From positions 1 through 64,000 of the forward strand of contig NZ_VTPZ01000014.1 of NCBI RefSeq assembly GCF_008638305.1: DNA of 64,000 nt. The letters run 5' to 3'. Shown piece after piece: positions 42,689 through 52,239 of this stretch; positions within the stretch are counted from its first letter, which is position 1, and each line of letters begins with the position of its first letter. Below the pieces are notes generated by a model, which did no database searches, was not told the DNA's origin, and saw only the letters and a list, made by a program, of their open reading frames with translations. Source of the stretch: Pseudomonas profundi (lineage in GTDB: Bacteria > Pseudomonadota > Gammaproteobacteria > Pseudomonadales > Pseudomonadaceae). The position numbers were made by a program, and so were the translations under genes.

Positions 42689-42714
42689 AGACCCCGGCGC
42701 TTGCGCCGGGGTCT
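42689..42714. terminator. Bidirectional terminator between BMP and amidohydrolase genes
   Basis: A 12-bp stem (AGACCCCGGCGC/GCGCCGGGGTCT) with a very small loop lies between two convergent stops, 17 bp after the BMP stop and 10 bp after the amidohydrolase stop. A TTT tract follows on the plus side. Confidence 0.85.
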
Positions 42715-42723
42715 TTCTGGTTA

Positions 42724-44094
42724 TCAGGATGCCAGCAGCTGAGCCACGGATTCTTTTACGCGGGCAGTGAGTTCTTTCTCATCCAGCCCGAGCACCTCGC
42801 CCCCCGCTACCACTGCCCGCCCTTTGACGAAGCTATGCTTTACCGATGCCGGCTCGCCGCACATCAGGGGTGCCATCAATGGGTAATGCACGCTGGCGAA
42901 GCGCGGCCGATTGATGTCGTAGAGCACCAGATCGGCGTCCATTCCGACGGCAATCTCACCAACGCTATGCAAACCCAATAGCTCGGCCCCGTTACGGCTG
43001 CCCCATTTCAGAACGTCTTCCAGTGATGTTGCTTCCGGACCGTGCAAGGCGCGGTGGATCAGCCATGCAAGATTCAGCTCCTGAAGCATTGAGCCCGACT
43101 CCGCCGAGGCCGATCCATCCACGCCCAGTGTGATCTTTACCCCGGCAGCCTGCATTGCGTGCACTGGCGCGACACCGCTGCCCAGCCGGCAATTGGAGGT
43201 CGGGCAATGCGATATGGCAGTGCCCGTTGCGGCCAAGCGTGAAATGGCGTGCGCATCGCAATGCACCAGATGCGCGTACCAGACATCCTGTCCCAGCCAG
43301 CCACAGTCCTCCGCATGATCAATGGCGCTCTTACCGTATTTCTGGCGTGCCTGCTGCTCGTCAAAACCTACCTCCAGCAGATGCGAGTGCATGCCCAGAC
43401 CGAACTCGCGAGCATAGGCAGCCTGCGCTTTGAGGCCATCCACCGAACTCGAATGGATCAGGCTGGTAGGCGCCACCACCAGCTTGCGCATGGCGTCCGG
43501 TCCGGGTTGGTGATAACGGCTCCGGGTATGCTCAAGGCGGTTCAGAACCTGGTCGAGTGATTCCGGCTCGATGCCATGCTCAAGCATGCCCTGGTGCGTG
43601 CCCGCCTCCGTCGCACTGCCGCGACATAACACCAGACGGATGCCCAGTTCTTCAGCCGCTTGCCAAACAGCGTCCTCGAGTTCGGGTGTAGTGGTTGAGT
43701 GGTACAGGTAATGGTGATCGGCGCAGGTGGTCGCGCCCGAGCGCAGCAGCTCGTACAGCCCCAACCGTGCAGCGTGATACATCAGTTGCGGCGTGACCTT
43801 GGGCCAGAAGCGATAGGGTACGGAGCCGAGCCAGTCGCCGAGGTTCTGGTTCAGGCCGGCTGGCACGCCCTTCATGATGGACTGCGCCAAATGGTGGTGC
43901 GTATTGACCAACCCAGGCCACACCACACAGCCACTGGCGTCGATAATCTGTTCAGGTTCTGCGCCAGGCAACAGCCCAATGCCCATCTCGGTTATTCGGC
44001 CGTCGCGGATGCGGATGTCGCCCGCCGTGGCAGTACCGCCGGTGGCATTTCCATGGTTAAAGCACGCCTCGGCATTCTTGATCAGGTAAGACAT
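42724..44094 (-). CDS. Amidohydrolase, purine/8-oxoguanine-deaminase type
   Basis: This 456-aa Zn-dependent deaminase of the AtzA/TrzN/guanine-deaminase (COG0402) group has metal ligands NTHHH (HxH), GMHSHLLE, a following His (WYAHLVHCD) and an Asp in LGVDGSASAESGSM. It also carries HCPTSNCRLGSG, where the 8-oxoguanine deaminase of P. aeruginosa (PA0142) has the corresponding HCPSSNMRLASG-like motif. Other residues differ from the clearer 8-oxoguanine deaminase at 61385, so the substrate may be a related purine or pterin. Divergent from the oxygenase gene at 44551. Confidence 0.78.
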   Translation of the reverse strand: MSYLIKNAEACFNHGNATGGTATAGDIRIRDGRITEMGIGLLPGAEPEQIIDASGCVVWPGLVNTHHHLAQSIMKGVPAGLNQNLGDWLGSVPYRFWPKVTPQLMYHAARLGLYELLRSGATTCADHHYLYHSTTTPELEDAVWQAAEELGIRLVLCRGSATEAGTHQGMLEHGIEPESLDQVLNRLEHTRSRYHQPGPDAMRKLVVAPTSLIHSSSVDGLKAQAAYAREFGLGMHSHLLEVGFDEQQARQKYGKSAIDHAEDCGWLGQDVWYAHLVHCDAHAISRLAATGTAISHCPTSNCRLGSGVAPVHAMQAAGVKITLGVDGSASAESGSMLQELNLAWLIHRALHGPEATSLEDVLKWGSRNGAELLGLHSVGEIAVGMDADLVLYDINRPRFASVHYPLMAPLMCGEPASVKHSFVKGRAVVAGGEVLGLDEKELTARVKESVAQLLAS

Positions 44095-44550
44095 GAATCA
44101 CTCCTGTTTTCCAATCGACGAGCAATGTCCCGGAGCAAGCCTCCTGACCGCTTCTACTCAGCTAGTTGCACACATCGTAAGTGCAATTTCCTTTCCAACT
44201 GCGGTGGCGCGTTACCCACCAGATCCTGCGAGCCACAGACCAACAGGTCCTTCTGATGGAGCAAATTTGGTGCAAGCGGTCAGCTTTTGCTCCCTTCGGG
44301 TGCGCGACGTCGGCCCTCTTTTTATCAATTGGGCGGTTGAAAGCGCTGGGCAAGGCTGAAAGGGATTTGGCCTGATTCATGCTTTCTGATCGAGGCGGAT
44401 CTTCGGATCCCGAGCTTGAGTAGAAGCTGGCAGGGCGAAGCCCAGGTCATTGCTCAGTTATGGTCGGTGGCCACAACGGTGCAGGAATTCCCCTCCCCTT
44501 TGCAGGCCTCCGCTGCCCTCACCCACCACGGGTGCTACTCGGAGAACATC
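44095..44550. promoter_or_regulatory. Divergent promoter region of amidohydrolase and oxygenase genes
   Basis: This 456-bp region has no supported gene. An inverted pair TTGCAC (44166-44171)/GTGCAA (44181-44186) and a weak TGACCA-N2-TGGTCA-like site (AGACCAACAGGTCC, 44237-44250) could be operators. Frames here lack domains. Confidence 0.4.
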
Positions 44551-45567
44551 ATGGTTAATACCCCTACCCAGGAATACGGACTCAAAGAGCTTCAGCTGGA
44601 AACCACTTTTGGCGGCTTCGGCGTGGAAACGGCGGGAGAAATCCCGATGATCGACCTGACCGATTTTGATAGCCGGCGAGAGGAGATCACCGATCAGTTA
44701 TGGAGTGCTGCCACGGAGGTGGGCTTTTTTCAGCTGGTGAATCACGGTTTGCCCTCGGAACAGATCCACCGGGCATTCCGGTTATCCGAAGCCTTCTTCG
44801 AGTTACCGAGTGAGCAGAAAGCAGCCTTTGCGCTCAAGAAGGGCCTGAATACCGGATGGGAATTCATGTCACAGGTGCGCCCTTCTACCCGCACCGCGGA
44901 TCAGAAGGAATCCTTCCAGATCACCCTGCCGCATATGAATGATCTATGGCCCAATCAGACTGCCGTACCGGAATTCCAGCGGGTGATGCTGGATTTTGAG
45001 TACCGGTCCTGGCAGATCGGCATGCAGGTGCTGTCGTGTTTCGCCGAGCGACTGGGCTTCGAGCGCGATTTCTTTACCCAGGCGCATGACCGCTCCCGAG
45101 CGGAATACCAGAGCACACTCCGCCTGCTGCATTATCTGCCCCTGCCCGAAGACGAGCTCGATGCCAGTCTCTGGCGGGCAGGTGCGCATACCGATTACGA
45201 CTGCCTTTCCATGGTGTTCCAACAGGAGGGCCAGGGCGGATTGCAGGTCAGCCCCGGCAAGGACGCTGAAGGTGCCGGCGATAACCGGGTGTGGCATTCG
45301 GTCATCCCGCATGAAGGCGTGATCACCTGTAACGTCGGCGATATGTTGATGCGCTGGAGTGATGACCAGCTCAAGTCGACCCTGCACCGGGTACGCATGC
45401 CCAAGCCAGGCGAATACCGCGGGCCACGCTACAGCCTCGCGTTCTTCTGTCAAGCGAACAAGGATGTGATGATTCAGGGCCCGGCGGGCAAGTACGAACC
45501 GATCTCCGCGGCGGACTATCTTCTGCAAAGGATTCAGGCGAACTTCGCAGAAAAAGCCAAACCCTGA
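44551..45567 (+). CDS. Isopenicillin-N-synthase-like 2-oxoglutarate/Fe(II) oxygenase
   Basis: This protein, 338 aa from the chosen start, is a nonheme-iron dioxygenase. The N-terminal DIOX_N region has IPMIDLTDFDS and GFFQLVNHGLP. The Fe site is H-x-D in GAHTDYDCLS plus the distal His in STLHRVRMP. The Arg-x-Ser 2-oxoglutarate clamp is RYSLAFF. The ATG at 44551 has GGAG upstream; the open frame begins at 44416. It faces the amidohydrolase at 42724 and the purine operon at 45613. A role in oxidising a modified purine is an inference from neighbours. Confidence 0.85.
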   Translation: MVNTPTQEYGLKELQLETTFGGFGVETAGEIPMIDLTDFDSRREEITDQLWSAATEVGFFQLVNHGLPSEQIHRAFRLSEAFFELPSEQKAAFALKKGLNTGWEFMSQVRPSTRTADQKESFQITLPHMNDLWPNQTAVPEFQRVMLDFEYRSWQIGMQVLSCFAERLGFERDFFTQAHDRSRAEYQSTLRLLHYLPLPEDELDASLWRAGAHTDYDCLSMVFQQEGQGGLQVSPGKDAEGAGDNRVWHSVIPHEGVITCNVGDMLMRWSDDQLKSTLHRVRMPKPGEYRGPRYSLAFFCQANKDVMIQGPAGKYEPISAADYLLQRIQANFAEKAKP

Positions 45568-45612
45568 TGTGTTGAGCGCCCCGGTTGTGCACCAACCGGG
45601 GCGCTTATGTTC

Positions 45613-46809
45613 CTACCTGTTATCGCTCAACCATTGCCCCAGTTCGCCGCGTTCTTCGTCAGTCATCCCCGTTACGTTACCCAGCGGCATGTAATGCGTC
45701 TCCACCGCAGACTGACGCACCTTGGCTTCGTGCTGCCTGAGTGCCGCCAGTTGATCGAGCACTATTCCCGCGGGCGGTGCCTGGAATGCAGGATGCGCCG
45801 GAGCAGTACTGTGGCAAGCCACACAATGATTATTGAGCAGCGACATGACCCTGTCGTCGCTGACGCTGCCGCCAGTTGATCCGTCCGTTGCATCGCGCGT
45901 CGGTGCAACGAGCCAGATCAGTATCACCGTCAATAATGCACTGATGACGAGAATCGACGGACGCGTCACGCCGTGATGCCGCAGATTGAAAAAATGCCGG
46001 GCGAAGGCCGTGATAAAACCGATCGCCGCCAGAATCGCCCAGCCGTGGGCGTGGCTATACAGCATCGGATAGTGGTTGCTGATCATGATGAAGATGACCG
46101 GCAGCGTCATGTAGTTGTTATGCACCGACCGCAGCTTGGCACGTGCGGCGAGTTGCGCGACGCGGGCACCCGGCTCCTGACCTTTCTCGATGGCATCAAC
46201 CAGCGCGCGCTGCGCCGGCATGATGCCGAGAAAGACGTTGGCGACCATGATGGTCCCGACTACTGCGCCTACGTGGATGTAAGCGCCGCGCCCGGCGAAT
46301 ACCTGAAACAGGCCCCAGGCAACCAGCACCAGCAGGCCGTAAAGCACTGCGCCGAAGGCCATCCCGTGCCGGGCCAGCGGGCTGCGAATCAGCGTCTCGT
46401 ACACCAGCATGACCACGGCCAGCGTGCCGAGCCCGATGGCGATCGCCTCGCCCGCGCTCAACGCCGCCTTGCTGGTATCAATCAGATAGCCTGGATTGCC
46501 GAAGTAATACACTGCAAACAGCAGCGCCATGCCGCTGATAAAAGTGCTGTAGGCCTCCCACTTGAACCAGTGCAGCTCGCCGGGCATTTTCTCCGGCGCA
46601 AGCTGGTACTTGGCAACCTCATAGATGCCGCCGCCATGGATGGCCCACAGGTCACCCTTGATGCCCTTGTCCTTCTTCCATTGCGGCGGTTCGCGCAGAT
46701 GGTTGTCCAGCCAGATGAAATAAAACGAGGCGCCGATCCAGGCTACGCCGGCGATCACATGAAACCAGCGGATGATCAGACTCAGCCACTCAGCCAGATA
46801 CGCATGCAT
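45613..46809 (-). CDS. puuD: Urate hydroxylase PuuD (cytochrome c-fused urate oxidase)
   Basis: This 398-aa inner-membrane enzyme converts urate to 5-hydroxyisourate and passes electrons to the respiratory chain. About nine hydrophobic segments start with WLSLIIRWFHVIAGVAWIGASFYFIWLD, the DUF989 signature. Further conserved runs are LWAIHGGGIYEVAKYQ and HNNYMTLPVIFIMIS. A C-terminal cytochrome c domain has the heme motif CVACH and distal Met region THYMPLGNVTGM. It overlaps guaD by 20 bp and is the last gene of the xdh operon. No uricase of the UaZ type is present. Confidence 0.92.
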   Translation of the reverse strand: MHAYLAEWLSLIIRWFHVIAGVAWIGASFYFIWLDNHLREPPQWKKDKGIKGDLWAIHGGGIYEVAKYQLAPEKMPGELHWFKWEAYSTFISGMALLFAVYYFGNPGYLIDTSKAALSAGEAIAIGLGTLAVVMLVYETLIRSPLARHGMAFGAVLYGLLVLVAWGLFQVFAGRGAYIHVGAVVGTIMVANVFLGIMPAQRALVDAIEKGQEPGARVAQLAARAKLRSVHNNYMTLPVIFIMISNHYPMLYSHAHGWAILAAIGFITAFARHFFNLRHHGVTRPSILVISALLTVILIWLVAPTRDATDGSTGGSVSDDRVMSLLNNHCVACHSTAPAHPAFQAPPAGIVLDQLAALRQHEAKVRQSAVETHYMPLGNVTGMTDEERGELGQWLSDNR

Positions 46810-48169
46810 TCAGTACAACTCCTTGTGCAGTATCACGATCGTACCGGCACTGGCCGGCAACATAGGTGCGTTGGATGGCGCGGTCATCGCCGAGGATCAT
46901 CAGGTCAAACAGGATGCCCTGCAGATCACCAGCCGCTGTGGCTTTCATCTTCAGCATCGGGCTGGCGGCGCGGTCGAGGACCAGAAAATCAGCGTACTTG
47001 CCAGGCTGCAGGTTGCCGGTCTGATCGGCCTGATGCAGCACCTCGGCGTTGCCGAGCGTGGCCATATAGAAGGCCTGGAAGGGATTCAGTGACTGCTGAC
47101 GCAGCTGGCATACCTTGTAGGCCTCGGCCATGGTGGTCAGCATCGACAGGCTGGTGCCGCCACCCACATCCGATGCCAGCCCGACGCTCACCCCCGCCGC
47201 CCGCGCGCTGGCCAGAGCAAACAAGCCGCTGCCGAGAAAGGTATTGGAGGTCGGGCAGAAGGCGATGCGCGTACCGGTTTCCCGCAGGCGTTGGCGATCC
47301 CGGTCATCGATATGGATACCGTGGGCGAGCACGCTGGTCGGCCCGAGCAGAGCAAAGTGATCGTAAACGTCCAGATAGCTTTCGCATTCCGGAAACAGCT
47401 CCTTGATCCAGGCAATCTCGGCCTGATTCTCGGCCCAGTGGGTCTGCATCAACACGCCGGGGTTTTCCGCCAGCAGCCGACCGGCCAGCGCCAGCTGCTC
47501 AGGACTTGAGGTAGCAGCAAAGCGCGGGGTAACGGCGTAGCGCTGACGGCCGGTGCCATGCCAGCGTTCAATCAGGCGACGGCTCTCGATATAGCTTGTT
47601 TCAGCGGTATCGCGCACGCCATCGGGCGCGTGTCGGTCCATCATCACCCTGCCGGCGGTCACGGCCATATTGCGCGAATGGGCAGCGGCGAACAGGGCTT
47701 CGGTGGCGACTTCATGCGAGGTGCTGAAGACCAGCCCGGAGGTGGTACCGTGCGCCAGCAGCAGGTCAACGAAGAGCTCAGCCCGCTCCGTTGCCCAGTC
47801 CGCATCGGCAAAGCGCGCTTCCGCCGGAAAGGTGTAGGTTTCCAGCCAGTCGAGCAGTTGCGTGCCGTAACTTGCCATGACAGACAGCTGCGGCATATGC
47901 ACGTGAGTATCGATGAAACCGGGCACGATCAGACTGTCCGGCCAGTGTTCGACCGTACTGCCGGCCGGCAGCTGTGCAAGCAACCGCTCGGCTTCCCCGA
48001 CCGCCAGAACGCGACCGTCGGCAATGATCAGCAATCCATCGTTCAGGTATTCATAGCTGGTCGGGTCGGGCACACCCAATCCGGGTTCGGCAAGAAAATG
48101 CAGCAGCGGCCCCCGCACTGCGGTGCAACCCTTCGGGAAGGGTTGCGCTGGAATCGTCGCTACGCTCAT
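46790..48169 (-). CDS. guaD: Guanine deaminase
   Basis: This 459-aa Zn amidohydrolase converts guanine to xanthine. It shows FIDTHVHMPQLSVMASYGTQLLDWLETYTFPAE, the guanine-deaminase signature, the ligand His in MQTHWAEN, AHGIHIDD and the Asp in LASDVGGGTSLSML. The CPTSNTFLGSGLF motif is conserved. It overlaps uraH at 1 bp and puuD by 20 bp, placing it between uric acid ring-opening genes and PuuD. Product xanthine is the substrate of XdhAB in the same operon. Confidence 0.93.
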   Translation of the reverse strand: MSVATIPAQPFPKGCTAVRGPLLHFLAEPGLGVPDPTSYEYLNDGLLIIADGRVLAVGEAERLLAQLPAGSTVEHWPDSLIVPGFIDTHVHMPQLSVMASYGTQLLDWLETYTFPAEARFADADWATERAELFVDLLLAHGTTSGLVFSTSHEVATEALFAAAHSRNMAVTAGRVMMDRHAPDGVRDTAETSYIESRRLIERWHGTGRQRYAVTPRFAATSSPEQLALAGRLLAENPGVLMQTHWAENQAEIAWIKELFPECESYLDVYDHFALLGPTSVLAHGIHIDDRDRQRLRETGTRIAFCPTSNTFLGSGLFALASARAAGVSVGLASDVGGGTSLSMLTTMAEAYKVCQLRQQSLNPFQAFYMATLGNAEVLHQADQTGNLQPGKYADFLVLDRAASPMLKMKATAAGDLQGILFDLMILGDDRAIQRTYVAGQCRYDRDTAQGVVLNACVSG

Positions 48170-48510
48170 CAGCTACCCCGGTACGTTGAATAGCCCCACT
48201 GATTCAGCAATAGCGGCACGTGATAATGCGCTGCGGGATCGCCAAGTCGGAAACTGATGGTCACGAAAGGATAGAAGCACTCCTTGCCCTGGGCGGTGAA
48301 ATACCCCTCGGTGTCGAAGGTGAGCTGGTAGATGCCTGCTGAAAATGTGTCGCCAAAACCATCAGTGACGCGGCCGTCCTGATTGGTCACGGCGCTGGCT
48401 ACCTGCTCCCAGCCTGCTTCGCCCTGGCGTTCCAGCACGATGCGCACGTCGGCGGCAGGTCGTCCGCTACCGAGATCCAGAATATGAGTGGTGATGGGGC
48501 TTTTGCTCAT
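48169..48510 (-). CDS. uraH: 5-hydroxyisourate hydrolase (transthyretin-like)
   Basis: This 113-aa enzyme hydrolyses 5-hydroxyisourate to OHCU. The N-terminal TTHILDLGSGRPA and the C-terminal YRGS tetrapeptide are diagnostic for the hydroxyisourate hydrolase branch of the transthyretin fold, with His 9 and the His pair in HYHVPLLL in the active site. It overlaps uraD by 4 bp. Made together with PuuD, it handles that enzyme's product. Confidence 0.94.
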   Translation of the reverse strand: MSKSPITTHILDLGSGRPAADVRIVLERQGEAGWEQVASAVTNQDGRVTDGFGDTFSAGIYQLTFDTEGYFTAQGKECFYPFVTISFRLGDPAAHYHVPLLLNQWGYSTYRGS

Positions 48511-49007
48511 AGCAGTTTGTCCAATCGAATATGGGTAATTTTTGCCTGCTCGGCAGCGGCAATGTCGATTTCCGCTTCCCGGCTATTGGGCAGGCGAGCC
48601 TCAAGCAGCGCGAGCATTTCCTGGGCGCTCTTGCCGGTGGCGCAGACAATGAAGATGAAACCGAACTTCTCTTCGTAGGCTTCGTTGCCCTCTTTCAGGC
48701 GCATCAGAACCTGTTCAGGGGCGGACTGGGCACCGGACTGTTCGCCACTCGCCATCGCTTCGGTGCTGGCGTATTTACTGCGCAGACTCTTGATGTCGCC
48801 GATCTTGGGGTGCGCCTCGAATGCTTCCAGCCAGTCGGCTTCGGTCAAGGACGGCCACAGTGAGTGAGCGGCGCTGTGCAACGACTCTATCGATTGAAAC
48901 GGTCGCATCTCGGCCATTGGTCGCGCCCAGGCGTCCGCCGCACAGCAATCGCGAAACAGGGTCAGCGCCGCTTCGGCGGGCAGCTGGTTAATCTCTTCAA
49001 GGGTCAT
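48507..49007 (-). CDS. uraD: OHCU decarboxylase
   Basis: This 166-aa enzyme decarboxylates 2-oxo-4-hydroxy-4-carboxy-5-ureidoimidazoline to (S)-allantoin. The family signature FEAHPKIGD carries the catalytic His, and HSAAHSLWPSLTEADWLEAF precedes it. FGFIFIVCATGKSAQEML forms the C-terminal helical part. It overlaps xdhC by 4 bp and uraH by 4 bp. No allantoinase or allantoicase gene is within the window. Confidence 0.93.
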   Translation of the reverse strand: MTLEEINQLPAEAALTLFRDCCAADAWARPMAEMRPFQSIESLHSAAHSLWPSLTEADWLEAFEAHPKIGDIKSLRSKYASTEAMASGEQSGAQSAPEQVLMRLKEGNEAYEEKFGFIFIVCATGKSAQEMLALLEARLPNSREAEIDIAAAEQAKITHIRLDKLL

Positions 49008-49885
49008 TGCGCCTCCACAGGCTGAGTTGGGGATGTATCTTCAGAGCTTGGCAGCAACGCCTTCAGCTCGTTCCATTTGACGCCGCGCCGTCTGGCTTTG
49101 GGCTGGTCGGTCGCCGCCAGCGACAACAACTCTGCGCAAATGGATACCGCGACCTCCATTGGCCGCTTGCCGGGCACATCGCTGCGCCCAACCGGACAAC
49201 GGATCGAAGCGATCTGCGCTGCTGTATAGCCTCGGTGTTCCAGGCGCAGCCGGAAGCGTTCGGCCTTGGTCTGCGAGCCGATCAAGCCGATGCTGGTTGC
49301 GTCGCCTGCATCCAGCAGTGCGCGGCACAGGTCGTAGTCAAGCTGATGGTTGTGCGTCAGGATCAGCACGTGGCTGCCGGCGCACAGGGCTTTGGCGTCG
49401 CCAACAGGATCGTCCGTCAGGTGTTGCCGCACGTTGGCGGGCACGTCCGCCGCTTCAGGAAAGGCATCCGCCCGGGAATCAACCCAGACCACCTGCCAGG
49501 GCAGTTGCCCAATGATGGTCATCAGCGCACGGCCCACATGGCCCGCGCCAAATACCACTAGCCGCGCCTCGCTACCGGGCTGGCCTTCAAGCAATACCGA
49601 CACGCTGCCGCCGCAACACTGCCCCAGGCTCGCGCCCAGCGGAAAATGCTGCAGCTGCGTTTCATAGCGGCGCGCGGCAAGTTGCTCGCGCGCACGGGCC
49701 ATGATCTGAAACTCCAGGTGGCCACCGCCGACGGTGTCGTAGCTGTGTTCTGCGGTAATGACCATCTTGCTGGCCGGCTCGCGTGGCACCGAGCCCGCCA
49801 CACCCAGAACAGTCACGAGCACGTAGGGCTCGCCGCGCGCCTCACAGTCGGCGACGGCCTGATACCAGGGCATGCGCTTGTCCAT
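49004..49885 (-). CDS. xdhC: Xanthine dehydrogenase accessory protein XdhC
   Basis: This 293-aa chaperone loads sulfurated molybdenum cofactor into XdhB. The N-terminal XdhC/CoxI domain has VTVLGVAGSVPREPASKMVI and the conserved QCCGGSVSVLLE. The C-terminal Rossmann-like domain has VVFGAGHVGRALM and IGLIGSQTKAERF. It overlaps xdhB by 1 bp, coupling production of the enzyme and its chaperone. Confidence 0.92.
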   Translation of the reverse strand: MDKRMPWYQAVADCEARGEPYVLVTVLGVAGSVPREPASKMVITAEHSYDTVGGGHLEFQIMARAREQLAARRYETQLQHFPLGASLGQCCGGSVSVLLEGQPGSEARLVVFGAGHVGRALMTIIGQLPWQVVWVDSRADAFPEAADVPANVRQHLTDDPVGDAKALCAGSHVLILTHNHQLDYDLCRALLDAGDATSIGLIGSQTKAERFRLRLEHRGYTAAQIASIRCPVGRSDVPGKRPMEVAVSICAELLSLAATDQPKARRRGVKWNELKALLPSSEDTSPTQPVEAQ

Positions 49886-52239
49886 TACAGGTCCTCCTGT
49901 TGCGCGGCCAGCCAGCTCTGCGCCGCGTTCACCGCGCCGAGCATCCGCTCAGGTGTGGCCGGCGTGTCCAGTGGCGGACTAAAGCGGTAATCGGTCAGGC
50001 TGGCCACCGCATCGCGCAGTGCGCACCAGACCGAGATGCCCAGCATGAAAGGCGGTTCGCCCACCGCTTTGGAGCGGAAGATGGTCGCCTCGTTGTTCGG
50101 ACTATTCGCCAGCAACTGCACGCGGAAATCGGCGGGCGTATCGGAAATTGCCGGGATCTTGTAGGTGGCCGGTCCGGTCGTCATCAGCCGGCCTTCGGGG
50201 CTGTACACCAACTCTTCAGTAGTCAGCCAGCCCATGCATTGAACGAAGCCGCCCTCGATCTGGCCAATATCAATGGCCGGATTAAGCGATTGCCCCACGT
50301 CATGCAGGATATCCACGCGGGTGACCTTGTATTCACCGGTCAGGGTGTCAACCAGCACTTCCGAGCACGCAGCGCCGTTGGCGTAGTACAGGAAGGGATG
50401 GCCATGCCCTTTGGCGTAATCGAAATGAATCTTCGGCGTGGCGTAAAACCCGGACGAGGACAGCGAGATACGGTTCATGTAGGCGGTGCGGACGAAGGTC
50501 CCCCAACTGACCCGCTGCTCGGCCATGACCACTTCGTTGTTCTCGAAGCGCACGTCGCCGGTCTTGCATGACCAGTGCTCCGCGGCGAATTCCACCAGTC
50601 GGGCCTTGATCTTCTCGCAGGCATCCAGCGCCGCCATCCCGTTGAGATCGCTGCCTGAAGAAGCGGCGGTCGGCGAGGTATTGGGCACCTTGTCGGTCCG
50701 TGTGGCCGATACAGCGACGCAGCTCACATCCACCTGAAACGCCGAGGCGACGACCTGGGCAATCTTGATATAGAGCCCCTGGCCCATTTCGGTGCCGCCA
50801 TGGTTGATATGGATACTGCCGTCGGTATAGATGTGCACCAGCGCGCCAGCCTGGTTCAGATGCGTGGCGGTGAAGGAGATGCCAAACTTGACCGGGGTGA
50901 GCGCCAGCCCCCGTTTGAGCACCGGGCTCTGGGCGTTGAACACACTGATCTGCTCACGCCGCGCCTGATAATCCGAGCTGGTTTCCAGCTGACCGATCAG
51001 CTCGGCCAGCACGTGCTGCTCGATCTGCTGACCGTAATGGGTGGTGTCCCGGCCCTCGCCATACAGGTTGCGCTTGCGCACTTCCAGAGGATCAAGACGC
51101 AGATAGCGGGCGACGTCATCCATGGCCTTCTCGATGATCATCATTCCCTGCGGCCCGCCGAAACCGCGGAACGCGGTGTTGGACACCGTATGGGTCTTGC
51201 AGCGGTGGCCGGTCACACGCGCCTGGTCCAGAAAATAGGCGTTGTCCGCATGGAACATGGCGCGGTCGACGATGGCATCGGACAGATCCGGTGAATAACC
51301 ACAGCGTCCGGCGACCATGATATCGGCGCCGCGTATCACGCCCTTATCATCGAAACCCAGATCATAGGTGTTGAAGAAATCATGGCGCTTGCCCGTCTGC
51401 ACCATGTCATCGGCGCGCGACAGGCGATACTTGATCGCCTTGCCGGTGACATGCGCCAGCAGCGAGGCGACGCAGGCGAGCGCCGCAGCCTGCGTCTCCT
51501 TGCCGCCAAAACCGCCGCCCATCCGCCGCACCTCAGCCTGCACCGCATGAATCGGCAGGCCCAGCACCTCAGCGACCAGCTTCTGCACCTCTGAGGGATG
51601 CTGGCTGGAGGTATGCACGAACATGCCGCCATCTTCGGTTGGCTCAACCAGACAGGCCTGGCTTTCCAGATAGAAGTGCTCCTGGCCGCCCACCTCCAGC
51701 TGGCCTTGCAGCCGATGTGGTGCTGCAGCGAGCGCCTGGTCGGGATTGCCGCGCAGATGGGTGTTGGTAGGACGAACAAAAAATGCCTGCTCAAGGGCCT
51801 TGTCGATCGTCAGTACTGGCTCGAGCAGTTCGTATTCAACGTTCGCCAGGCGCGCCGCTTTACGCGCTGCGTTATGGCTGGTTGCGGCCACTGCAAAGAT
51901 CGGCTGGCCAACATGCTCGACAAGCTCGCCGGCCAGCACCGGATCGCCCGGAAACACCGGACCAATGTCGGTATGGCCAGGTACGTCGTCGACTGTCACG
52001 ACAGCGACCACGCCCGGGTAGTTACGCACCGCACTGAGATCCATCGACACAATGCGCGCATGCGCATGCTGGCTATGGCCGACAGCGGCGTGCAAAAGGC
52101 CCTCCGGTTCGGGCAGGTCATCGATGTAGCGGGCCTCGCCGCGCACGTGTTTCCAGGCGCTGTCGTGCAGGGCGCTCTGCCCTGCCAGACCGGCCGCCAC
52201 GGCTGGCTGATGAGCCGTTTCGCTTGGGAGTCTACGCAT
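49885..52239 (-). CDS. xdhB: Xanthine dehydrogenase molybdopterin subunit XdhB
   Basis: This 784-aa large subunit hydroxylates hypoxanthine to xanthine and xanthine to urate at the molybdenum centre. It has the family motifs SQHPSEVQKLVAEVLG, GGGFGGKETQ (where Mo-cofactor binds), AFRGFGGPQGM and GQSLNPAIDIGQIEGGFVQ with the catalytic Glu in the last VGEPPFMLG region. It overlaps xdhA by 8 bp and xdhC by 1 bp. Confidence 0.94.
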   Translation of the reverse strand: MRRLPSETAHQPAVAAGLAGQSALHDSAWKHVRGEARYIDDLPEPEGLLHAAVGHSQHAHARIVSMDLSAVRNYPGVVAVVTVDDVPGHTDIGPVFPGDPVLAGELVEHVGQPIFAVAATSHNAARKAARLANVEYELLEPVLTIDKALEQAFFVRPTNTHLRGNPDQALAAAPHRLQGQLEVGGQEHFYLESQACLVEPTEDGGMFVHTSSQHPSEVQKLVAEVLGLPIHAVQAEVRRMGGGFGGKETQAAALACVASLLAHVTGKAIKYRLSRADDMVQTGKRHDFFNTYDLGFDDKGVIRGADIMVAGRCGYSPDLSDAIVDRAMFHADNAYFLDQARVTGHRCKTHTVSNTAFRGFGGPQGMMIIEKAMDDVARYLRLDPLEVRKRNLYGEGRDTTHYGQQIEQHVLAELIGQLETSSDYQARREQISVFNAQSPVLKRGLALTPVKFGISFTATHLNQAGALVHIYTDGSIHINHGGTEMGQGLYIKIAQVVASAFQVDVSCVAVSATRTDKVPNTSPTAASSGSDLNGMAALDACEKIKARLVEFAAEHWSCKTGDVRFENNEVVMAEQRVSWGTFVRTAYMNRISLSSSGFYATPKIHFDYAKGHGHPFLYYANGAACSEVLVDTLTGEYKVTRVDILHDVGQSLNPAIDIGQIEGGFVQCMGWLTTEELVYSPEGRLMTTGPATYKIPAISDTPADFRVQLLANSPNNEATIFRSKAVGEPPFMLGISVWCALRDAVASLTDYRFSPPLDTPATPERMLGAVNAAQSWLAAQQEDL